Source of the DNA: Bifidobacteriaceae bacterium
GTDB taxonomy: Bacteria > Actinomycetota > Actinomycetes > Actinomycetales > WQXJ01
Reading direction: 5' to 3'
DNA length: 5,901 bases
Assembly (NCBI GenBank): GCA_031261885.1
Contig: JAISIU010000119.1
Span: forward strand, 1 to 5,901
The notes under the pieces are model-generated. The model was given only the letters and a program-made list of their open reading frames with translations. It had not been told where the DNA came from and ran no database searches. The translations under genes were made by a program, and so were the position numbers. Shown here one piece after another: positions 1-5,473 of this stretch (the stretch's first letter is position 1; every line of letters begins with the position of its first letter).

Positions 1-704
1 GTGACGATCAGCGCCTCGGTCGCGACATCGCTACCCACATCGGTCGGGTCGACGCCGTCGTCGCGGGCGCCGCGGCACGGGCCGGAACGGCCCATCTGGG
101 CCGGCTTGCCGCCGGCGCCGACGCAACGGGCCATGACCGGGTTCTGGGCCGTCGCGTCCGCGCTCGCCCACATCTGGGCCGCGTTGACACCGTCCACGCG
201 GGGCTGTACCAACCGCACGTAGTAGGTGGTGTGACCCGCCGAGGGCGCCGTGAACGAATAACGCCCCTCGCTGTCCGTGGTCTGGGCGGCGAGGAGACGG
301 CCCTGTTTGCTGTACAACCGGACCGTCTGACCGCCCACGCCCGGATCGGCCTCTTCGCTGGTCAGCTCGCCATCGCCGTCGCCATCCAACCGGACGGTGC
401 CGCCGATGACGGGTTTGACCCCCACGTCGCCCGTGGCACTCGGGACCGGGAGCGGGGTGGCGGTGGGCCCGGCGGCGGACGCGGAGCCGTTCAACTCCGG
501 AACGATGGACAACAGCCCGACCGCCAACGCGGCCGTCACGGCCAGGGAAGCCCCGACACGGGCCGCCCGGACGCGAGCGGGCGTCCGGTGGCGCGCGGAG
601 TACTGATGCCGGCTGCCCGCCTGGGCAACAGCGGCAAGCGTGGCGTTCCCACCCGCGCGGGTGCGATGCGAGCGCGGATGAAACGCACGGCTGAACGGGG
701 CCAT
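1..704 (-). CDS. Secreted/surface protein with SdrD/Cna-B-like domain (N-terminal part, runs off left edge)
   Basis: The visible part is 234 codons plus two bases, starting at ATG 704-702 with GGGAG seven to eleven bases upstream. Residues 1-50 are a long Arg-rich N-region (RVRAARV at 44-50). A hydrophobic core follows at 52-68 (ASLAVTAALAVGLLSIV), then an AXA-type site (SASA, about 74-77), so it reads as an extended Sec signal peptide. Residues 98-180 resemble SdrD B/Cna-B (prealbumin-like) repeats: IGGTVRLDGDGDG, then GVGGQTVRLYSKQG, then TTDSEGRYSF, then YYVRLVQP. Residues 107-118 form an exact 12-residue EF-hand loop (Asp at 1, 3 and 5, Gly at 6, Leu at 8, Glu at 12), suggesting calcium binding as known for SdrD B domains. 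Cys194 and Cys210 could form a disulfide outside the cell. Further repeats and a sortase signal may lie in the missing C-terminus; neither can be seen. A cell-wall or matrix protein is inferred; the ligand is unknown. Confidence 0.82.
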   Translation of the reverse strand, partial: MAPFSRAFHPRSHRTRAGGNATLAAVAQAGSRHQYSARHRTPARVRAARVGASLAVTAALAVGLLSIVPELNGSASAAGPTATPLPVPSATGDVGVKPVIGGTVRLDGDGDGELTSEEADPGVGGQTVRLYSKQGRLLAAQTTDSEGRYSFTAPSAGHTTYYVRLVQPRVDGVNAAQMWASADATAQNPVMARCVGAGGKPAQMGRSGPCRGARDDGVDPTDVGSDVATEALIV

Positions 705-710
705 CGCGTT

Positions 711-715
711 CTCCC
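711..715 (-). promoter_or_regulatory. Ribosome binding site of the surface-protein gene
   Basis: GGGAG on the minus strand sits six bases before the ATG at 704. It matches the anti-Shine-Dalgarno well and supports this start over any internal one. The two other genes in the window have no comparable site. Confidence 0.7.
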
Positions 716-754
716 GGGGGTCGTATAGGTATCGGGTGCGGCGCGCCAGTGGGC

Positions 755-772
755 CGCGAGCGGGCGCTCGCG
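755..772. repeat. Perfect 8-bp inverted repeat upstream of the surface-protein gene
   Basis: CGCGAGCG (755-762) and CGCTCGCG (765-772) are exact inverted copies separated by GG. The repeat lies about 50 bases upstream of the minus-strand start at 704, between the AT-rich patch at 791-806 and the coding region. It could be a dimeric-repressor operator or a 5'-leader hairpin. A two-base loop is too tight for a fully paired RNA stem, so an operator is slightly more likely. GC-rich DNA gives such repeats by chance fairly often. Confidence 0.35.
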
Positions 773-800
773 CGGCGGTCGGGAAACGCCAATAAATGAC

Positions 801-806
801 ACGATA
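801..806 (-). promoter_or_regulatory. Possible -10 element for the surface-protein gene
   Basis: The minus strand reads TATCGT, fitting the actinobacterial TANNNT -10 pattern. It lies in the only AT-rich patch of this intergenic region (about 791-806). No good -35 hexamer is seen 16-18 bases upstream. If used, the 5' leader would be about 90 bases long and would contain the inverted repeat at 755-772. Confidence 0.25.
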
Positions 807-916
807 CGCGCGTTCGGGCACCCCCGTGTGGGTCCGGCGACCCACCTGCGGCGACACGCCCGCCCGAGGTGGCCATCCGGCATCGGACACCCGATATTCC
901 CAAGGGAGCCCGGCCC

Positions 917-937
917 GCCTGGTCCGGCCGGACCGGC
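917..937 (-). terminator. GC hairpin just after the stop codon of the large gene (possible terminator)
   Basis: Starting three bases beyond the TAA at 943-941, the minus strand can fold GCCGGTCC-GGCC-GGACC(A)GGC, an 8-bp stem with one bulged A. Its core is a perfect 14-base palindrome at 921-934. There is no U-tract, so it would be a U-less (I-shaped) terminator of the kind proposed for actinobacteria, or only an mRNA 3' stabiliser. A smaller palindrome, TCCC-AA-GGGA, lies at 898-907. Confidence 0.4.
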
Positions 938-940
938 CCG

Positions 941-3900
941 TTACGCGACCGGGCGCCGCATCCCGCGGAAGACCGGCTGTCCGGCGGGACTGACCTGCGC
1001 CGTGACGCCGGGCCGGAGCCGCTCCAGCTCCTCGGTGGCGGCCGCCGCGATCGCCTTCGCCTCGGACTCCGGATCCATGAACACGGCCGGACTCCACACC
1101 TGAACGGTGCGCCAACCGAGCGCCTCGAGCTGCGCCGGGCGGCCACGCACCTGGGCGCGCACGCTCGGCTCTCGCACGAACGACGGGTCGTCGGTCAGGA
1201 CGGCCACGAGCTGCCGTTCCTCGAGCGCCTTGTGCGAGATCACGAGCGGGATGCGCCTGCCGTCCGCCAAACCGTAGCTGGCGGAGACCGTGAAGCCGCG
1301 CCGGGTCAGCCGCTCCGCCAGGTCGGCGAACAGGGCGTCGACCTCCTCGCCGTGCGGCTCGGCCGCCGGGCCCGGGTCCTCGACGAACCCGAGCAGGTCG
1401 CGCAGCAGCCGCGTCCCGGGGCTCTTGACCCGTTCGGGCGCGAGGTCGGAGGCGTGCAACGCCGAGACGACCACGAGCCGTTGGCGCACCGCCATCAGCA
1501 TGTCGAGCAGCAGCCCCTCACCGCCGTTCTTCGACAGCGGACCGAAGTCGTACAGCACCGAGCCGCGCTCCGTGCGGGCGTAGCCGGGCGAGAAGATCAC
1601 GGTGTCCCGCGCCACGCCGGCAGCGCGCGCCAGGTCCGCCACGACCAGCGGCTCCGCGTTCCCCGGATCCATCGCCTGGGCGAGTTCCGGCACCTGCCCG
1701 GCCACGTGGGCCAGCGCCTCCCGCAGCCGCTCCGCGTGCTTGAGCGACACGGTCACGACGCTGAGCGACTCACGGCCGCGCAGCCTCACCTGTGCGACGA
1801 CGCGCCGCACCACCTCTTGGACCTCCTCGTCCGTGCTCTCCACCGAGGCGGCGCCCGGCAGCAGTTTCCCGGTCGCGTCGACGAACCCGAACTCGATCAG
1901 GTTCTCGCGCGACGGCAACGGCAGCGGCGCGGCCAGCGTCTCATAGCCGCGGTCCGCGAGGAAGGTCGTCAAGCGCGGGTCGCGGCGCGACGGCGGCGCG
2001 ACGAGCTGGACATGCGGCAGGAACTCCGCGAGCGCCGTGCCCACACCGTGGGGCGCCTCGCCGAGCCGGGCCGAATCGCCGACCACGACCACCTGGGCGC
2101 CGCGCGCCAGCGACGGCACGGCCTGCGCCGCCGAGACGTGGCGCACCGAATCGAGGATCACGAGGTCCGCGACCGGCCCGGAGGACTCCCCGAGCGGCAG
2201 GGCCTGCGGCACGAGCATCGGCCCGGCCACCCAGCAGGGGCGGGAGCGCATCGCGATCTCGGGCGCGTCGGCCACGAGCTGGCGCAACGGCGTCGAGTCG
2301 TCGGCGCCCTGGAGCGCCTCCGCCTGGCCGGGGTGCGTCTCGCGGGTCTGATCGCGCCAGCGCACGATGGCGGCCGCGATCGGTCCGGGTTTCGTCGCCA
2401 CGTGCGCCCGGTCCAGTTCGCGGTAGGACTCGGCGAGCGCGGCGAGGGCGTCGCGGTTGTAGGCGCCGAGCAGCGGGTCCGCCTCGAGGATGAACGAGAG
2501 GACGGAGCTCCACCAGGCGAGGTCGAGCTCGAAGCCGGCCAGCTCGGCGACATCCTGGTCGTGGGCCGTGAGGTCCTGGAGGCCGGCGCCGGGTTCGAGG
2601 CCCACGCGGCGGGCCCGCAGGTCGTCGAGCAGGTCGCCGAGGCCGTCCGCCCGGAGCCCGCGTTCCAGCGTGCCGGCCTCGGGCCAGAACTCCAGGACGG
2701 CGCGCGTCGCGTCGAGCCGCTGCAGCGTGAGCTCCAGGTCGTCGAACGTCATGTGGGCCAGGTCGGTCTGAACCGCGGGGGCTCCGGCCAGCGCCTCGGA
2801 CAGCGCGTCGGCGTCCTGCCTGACGGCGCGGTACTCCTCGTCGATCTGGGCCATGCCGGCCGGCAGCTTGGGCCAAGCGGCCGACGGGTTCCACTTGAGC
2901 CAGATCTCACGCTGTTCGGCGAGCTTGACGAGCTCGGCGTTCAGGTCGTCGACGACACGGCCGGGACGCACCATGTCCTTGGCCTGTTTGCGCAGGCGTC
3001 GCTTGTCGAAGGCCTTCATCTTGATGCCGTGGGCCTCGCGCCACTCCTCGGTGGCCGTGGCCGCGACCATGTCGTCCGGCGGCCGTTCGAAGACGAGCGG
3101 CAGGAACACGTCAAGGCATTCGCGGATCCCGGCCAGCATGTCGAGCTGCTCGCCCCACGCCGCGAGCGTGTCGGACTGCGCCAGCCCGGTCTCGGCCGCG
3201 ACGGTCCGCATCGCCTCACGGGTCTGGGCGAGCGCGCCGGAACGGAGCCGGTCGAGGCGGTCCAGCACGCCGGCGGCCTGTTCGGGCCCGTCGATCGTCG
3301 CACCGAACCAGGCGGTGTCGAGGGGGCCGAGGCGGAACGAGCCGAGTTCCGCCAGGCGCACGATCTGGTGCCGGGCCCGGTCGAGCCCTTCGGTCTGGAG
3401 CGCCAGGCACGTGTTCTCGTCGAGCCTGACGGCGGTCCTGGTGCCGGGCCGGTCGCTCGTGACCTGCGCGATCGCCTGGAGCGCGTCATAGGCGGAAATG
3501 TTCCACGGGTCGCGGCTGCCGTGCAGCGAACGGACGTAGGCGGCGATCTGCTCGGAGCGTTCCGCGAGCGCCTGCCGCACCTGCCCGATCCCGGCGATGT
3601 CGAGGGCCGGCGCCTTCACGTCAAGGCCTTCCCGGAGGCGGCGCACGGCGGCCCTCTGCCACCCGGGCTTGGGCTGGAGGTCGAGCACGGCCTCGGACAG
3701 CCCGGCATCGGCCAGGCCAGCGATGACGGCGTGGGACGCGCGCCGATTCCCCGTCACGTAGAGCACGCTGCGGCCCGAGCCGACCGTGTCGGCGATGACG
3801 GCCGCGATGGTCGACGCGATCGGCGCCCCGGGCCCGGCGTCGATGAACACCGAGTCGCCGGCCGCGACGACGTCGAGCACGTGCTGTTGCTCGATGTCGA

Positions 3901-4993
3901 GGTCGCCGATGCCGCGCTCATGGTCCGGCGGCCGGTCCGCCATCACGACCCCGGGCAGTTCCTGCGCCTTGAAGCCATGCTGGGCGGCGCCGTCACCCGC
4001 GAGGGCGGCCACGATCGGCCGCCCGGCCAGCGCGTCACTGCCCGAGTCGAGGTCTTCGACGAGCAACTGGCCGGGGTGTTGGAAGACGCCGACGATCAGC
4101 TTGTCGCGGACCCGGAAGTCCTTGAACACGGTGCGGCCCATGGCCTCGACGCGTTGGAGCACGAGCGACGGCGAGAACGAGACGCCGGCCCGGGCCTGGT
4201 CGATCAGGTGTTCCGGGTCGAGCACGCAGCCGCGCGCGCGGAGCGCCCTCACGAGCACGGGGTTCATCTCGACGCCGGGTTCCAGCTGCAGGGCCGGCTC
4301 GCCGGTGCGCGGGTGGTTCAGCAGGTTGATGGGCCGCAGCAGGATCGGCAGGCGCCGCTGCACGGCCCGCTTCTCGGCCGGCGCGGCGTCCGGGGTGCGC
4401 AGCGGGACGACGTTGGCGGGTTCGGCCGGGGTCTCGCCGTCCGCGTCTCCGGGGGTGTCCGATGCCGGGCCCTCACCCGTGGCGGTGGCGGCCGGTTCGG
4501 CGGTGGTCGCCGGGTGGGCGCGGCCGGTTGACGGTTCGTCCACGTATTCGGTCCAGAACGCGATGCCCATTGACAGGTGGGTGGGCGGCAGGCCGTAGCG
4601 CGTGGCGTGCTGATCGGCCAGCACCTGGACCTCGTGGGCGCGTTCGCGCGCCTGCAGGAAGGCTTGGTGCTCGCGGATCAGGTTCTGCAGGGGCGTGGGC
4701 CGGCCAGCGTAGAGCTGGGCCATGCCCGAGGGGTGGGCGCTCGACAGGTCGAGCACGGTGTTGCCGAGGGCGGCCATGTCGACGAGCGCGTTCGGGCCGC
4801 CAAGGGCGGCGAGCTCGGAACGCCACCGGCTGGCGGCGCCGGCGACGGTGCCGCGCCGACGGGCTGACGGCCCTTGCGGGCGGCCGGTCACGGGATGGAG
4901 GGGTTGGTCCGGCTGGCTGGTGGCATGCGGACCGGGCGCGTCGGGGGCGGGTTCCGGTGCGCGCTTCTTGCCGGAGAACAAGGCGGGTCTCAC
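941..4993 (-). CDS. Degenerate superfamily I helicase-like protein (DUF4011/COG1112 type) with C-terminal nuclease-like domain; motifs inactivated
   Basis: The gene encodes 1350 aa, from GTG 4993-4991 to TAA 943-941, with no frameshift. Residues 1-50 are basic and disordered. Residues 56-150 match the DUF4011-like N-terminus of actinobacterial helicases (AHPSGMAQLYAGRPTPL). Residues 151-210 are an Ala/Pro/Thr linker and 214-335 a conserved pre-helicase domain (EVNPVLVRALR-like at 242-252). The ATPase core starts near 365. The Walker A position (386-393) reads AGPGAPIA, with Ile392 for the invariant Lys. Motif Ia follows (VLYVTGNRRAS, 410-420), then a long helical insert (about 440-900). Walker B (944-949) reads LVILDS, with Ser949 for Glu. 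Motif III (972-979) reads GDSARLGE, without Gln. Motif V (1124-1130) is AAGVARD where VQGDERD is usual, and motif VI (1167-1170) is MAVR where TRAR is usual. The C-terminal nuclease-like domain (about 1215-1310) has IPL (1248-1250) where IDL is expected and lacks the Glu of E-x-D (Leu1266), but keeps LGWRTVQVWS (1292-1301). ATP hydrolysis and DNA cleavage are therefore unlikely; a scaffold or nucleic-acid-binding role is inferred. The reading frame stays open upstream to 5458, but only through the antisense of the tRNA gene, so that extension is rejected. Family assignment is from recalled motif patterns, not a search. Confidence 0.85.
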   Translation of the reverse strand: MRPALFSGKKRAPEPAPDAPGPHATSQPDQPLHPVTGRPQGPSARRRGTVAGAASRWRSELAALGGPNALVDMAALGNTVLDLSSAHPSGMAQLYAGRPTPLQNLIREHQAFLQARERAHEVQVLADQHATRYGLPPTHLSMGIAFWTEYVDEPSTGRAHPATTAEPAATATGEGPASDTPGDADGETPAEPANVVPLRTPDAAPAEKRAVQRRLPILLRPINLLNHPRTGEPALQLEPGVEMNPVLVRALRARGCVLDPEHLIDQARAGVSFSPSLVLQRVEAMGRTVFKDFRVRDKLIVGVFQHPGQLLVEDLDSGSDALAGRPIVAALAGDGAAQHGFKAQELPGVVMADRPPDHERGIGDLDIEQQHVLDVVAAGDSVFIDAGPGAPIASTIAAVIADTVGSGRSVLYVTGNRRASHAVIAGLADAGLSEAVLDLQPKPGWQRAAVRRLREGLDVKAPALDIAGIGQVRQALAERSEQIAAYVRSLHGSRDPWNISAYDALQAIAQVTSDRPGTRTAVRLDENTCLALQTEGLDRARHQIVRLAELGSFRLGPLDTAWFGATIDGPEQAAGVLDRLDRLRSGALAQTREAMRTVAAETGLAQSDTLAAWGEQLDMLAGIRECLDVFLPLVFERPPDDMVAATATEEWREAHGIKMKAFDKRRLRKQAKDMVRPGRVVDDLNAELVKLAEQREIWLKWNPSAAWPKLPAGMAQIDEEYRAVRQDADALSEALAGAPAVQTDLAHMTFDDLELTLQRLDATRAVLEFWPEAGTLERGLRADGLGDLLDDLRARRVGLEPGAGLQDLTAHDQDVAELAGFELDLAWWSSVLSFILEADPLLGAYNRDALAALAESYRELDRAHVATKPGPIAAAIVRWRDQTRETHPGQAEALQGADDSTPLRQLVADAPEIAMRSRPCWVAGPMLVPQALPLGESSGPVADLVILDSVRHVSAAQAVPSLARGAQVVVVGDSARLGEAPHGVGTALAEFLPHVQLVAPPSRRDPRLTTFLADRGYETLAAPLPLPSRENLIEFGFVDATGKLLPGAASVESTDEEVQEVVRRVVAQVRLRGRESLSVVTVSLKHAERLREALAHVAGQVPELAQAMDPGNAEPLVVADLARAAGVARDTVIFSPGYARTERGSVLYDFGPLSKNGGEGLLLDMLMAVRQRLVVVSALHASDLAPERVKSPGTRLLRDLLGFVEDPGPAAEPHGEEVDALFADLAERLTRRGFTVSASYGLADGRRIPLVISHKALEERQLVAVLTDDPSFVREPSVRAQVRGRPAQLEALGWRTVQVWSPAVFMDPESEAKAIAAAATEELERLRPGVTAQVSPAGQPVFRGMRRPVA

Positions 4994-5000
4994 GGTCTCA

Positions 5001-5006
5001 AGGGTA
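5001..5006 (-). promoter_or_regulatory. Candidate -10 element giving a leaderless mRNA for the large gene
   Basis: The minus strand reads TACCCT (TANNNT), ending seven bases before the GTG at 4993. Transcription would then begin at or next to the start codon. A purine-rich GGAAGG at 5018-5023 is too far upstream to serve as a Shine-Dalgarno site for this GTG and has no in-frame start at proper spacing. No convincing -35 is seen. This favours leaderless translation from GTG 4993. Confidence 0.45.
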
Positions 5007-5065
5007 TGTGGCCGTTTCCTTCCGCCGTGGGAGGCGCGGCGCGGCGTCGTCCCCGATGGGCCAGG

Positions 5066-5071
5066 TAAAGT
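5066..5071 (+). promoter_or_regulatory. Candidate -10 element of the tRNA gene
   Basis: TAAAGT fits TANNNT and ends nine bases before the first base of the mature tRNA, giving a very short 5' leader for RNase P to remove. The -35 region (about 5042-5048) is GC-rich and poor. The element is divergent from the -10 of the large minus-strand gene about 60 bases away. Confidence 0.45.
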
Positions 5072-5080
5072 GTTCCCCGC

Positions 5081-5153
5081 GCCCCCGTAGCTCAGGGGAT
5101 AGAGCACTGGTTTCCTAAACCAGGTGTCGAGGGTTCGAATCCCTCCGGGGGCA
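5081..5153 (+). tRNA. tRNA-Arg, anticodon CCT (reads AGG)
   Basis: All four arms fold. The acceptor GCCCCCG (5081-5087) pairs perfectly with CGGGGGC (5146-5152). The D-arm stem is GCTC/GAGC (5090-5093/5102-5105). The anticodon stem CTGGT/ACCAG (5107-5111/5119-5123) encloses loop TTCCTAA, with anticodon CCT at 5114-5116. The T-arm is GAGGG-TTCGAAT-CCCTC (5129-5145). The discriminator base is A5153. The following bases are CCT, so CCA is not fully encoded and must be added by nucleotidyltransferase. The tRNA decodes AGG, a rare Arg codon in high-GC genomes. It stands alone, divergent from the large gene, with a strong hairpin starting two bases after its end. Confidence 0.97.
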
Positions 5154-5155
5154 CC

Positions 5156-5196
5156 TTTGTTGTGGGAGGGGCCGCAAGGGCCCCACCCACAACAAA
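5156..5196 (+). terminator. Strong hairpin directly after tRNA-Arg (probable terminator, no U-tract)
   Basis: TTTGTTGTGGG (5156-5166) pairs perfectly with CCCACAACAAA (5186-5196). An A·A mismatch follows, then GGGGCC/GGCCCC (5168-5173/5179-5184) closing a GCAAG loop, giving 17 paired positions. The downstream sequence is A-rich, not T-rich, so it is not a canonical intrinsic terminator on the plus strand. On the minus strand the hairpin is likewise not followed by U residues. The position, two bases after the tRNA, suggests termination or 3'-trailer processing. Confidence 0.6.
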
Positions 5197-5224
5197 AATG
5201 AAGCACTGTGGGATTCGGGAATAG

Positions 5225-5241
5225 TCGCGGCGAAGCCGCGA
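5225..5241. repeat. Small hairpin, 7-bp stem with GAA loop
   Basis: TCGCGGC (5225-5231) and GCCGCGA (5235-5241) pair exactly around GAA. It lies between the two larger hairpins. It resembles short dispersed REP-type stem-loops, but no second copy is in the window, so a repeat family cannot be claimed. Confidence 0.4.
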
Positions 5242-5261
5242 TCATGGCTCTCTCCGGGGGC

Positions 5262-5296
5262 TTGGCCGTTTGGGGGTCAACCCCCCAAACGACCAA
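5262..5296. terminator. Second large hairpin in the tRNA-peroxiredoxin gap
   Basis: CGTTTGGGGG (5267-5276) pairs perfectly with CCCCCAAACG (5282-5291) around TCAAC. After one C/A mismatch, four more pairs (TTGG/CCAA) extend it to 5262 and 5296. Like the first hairpin it has T-rich left ends and A-rich right ends and no U-tract on either strand. It could be a second-chance terminator for read-through from the tRNA or an antisense terminator. Confidence 0.45.
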
Positions 5297-5311
5297 CAGG
5301 CGACACCCCTT

Positions 5312-5387
5312 ACCCAAGCCAGCACCGCAGGACCCAACCCCGCCCAACCCAACCCCGCACCCACACACCACACCCGGAGCACCGACA
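5312..5387 (+). promoter_or_regulatory. T-free, C-rich stretch resembling a Rho utilisation site
   Basis: There is no T on the plus strand for 76 bases. Within 5331-5375 I count 29 C, 13 A and 3 G. CCCAACCCCGC occurs exactly at 5333-5343 and again at 5348-5358, with another CCCAA between. A C-rich, G-poor, unstructured RNA is the known composition of rut sites, so read-through RNA from the tRNA side could be stopped here by Rho. Alternatively it is an unstructured spacer upstream of the peroxiredoxin promoter. Together with the hairpins this accounts for most of the 320-base gap; no gene is seen in it. Confidence 0.4.
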
Positions 5388-5461
5388 TCGGACACGGATC
5401 TCTTCAGCCCACCCCGCTGTGACCCGCCCCACACTCCGGCGTCGAACACGGCTGGCACGGC

Positions 5462-5467
5462 TAAGTT
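5462..5467 (+). promoter_or_regulatory. Candidate -10 element giving a leaderless peroxiredoxin mRNA
   Basis: TAAGTT fits TANNNT and ends six bases before ATG 5474, placing the expected transcription start at the ATG itself. A GTCGAA at 5441-5446 is a weak -35 candidate with a short 15-base spacer. GGTGG at 5468-5472 is only a poor and too-close Shine-Dalgarno match, which also favours leaderless expression. Confidence 0.5.
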
Positions 5468-5473
5468 GGTGGC

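Noticed and set aside
1..222. Plus-strand open frame at the left edge
   Set aside because: It lies opposite the surface-protein gene, whose signal peptide, beta-sandwich motifs and ribosome binding site make the minus strand the coding one.
869..4531. A 1220-codon open frame on the plus strand, antisense to the large gene
   Set aside because: It mirrors the GC-rich third-position bias of the minus-strand gene. The translation is low-complexity Arg/Gly/Pro/His without any recognisable domain, while the minus strand shows a full helicase-like architecture.
3786..4598. Plus-strand 270-codon open frame
   Set aside because: It is a Ser/Arg-rich shadow of the large gene in another frame, with no start signal or domain.
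941..4993. The large gene as an active phage-defence helicase-nuclease
   Set aside because: Distant COG1112 helicases do occur in defence systems, but the catalytic residues are missing here and no other defence gene is nearby.
5081..5153. tRNA-Arg as a mobile-element attachment site
   Set aside because: No second copy of the tRNA 3' end, integrase gene or other mobile-element trace occurs in the window.
4994..5458. N-terminal extension of the large protein to 5458
   Set aside because: It crosses the tRNA-Arg gene antisense and includes the hairpins and C-rich spacer; the translation is Gly/Cys-rich and not protein-like.
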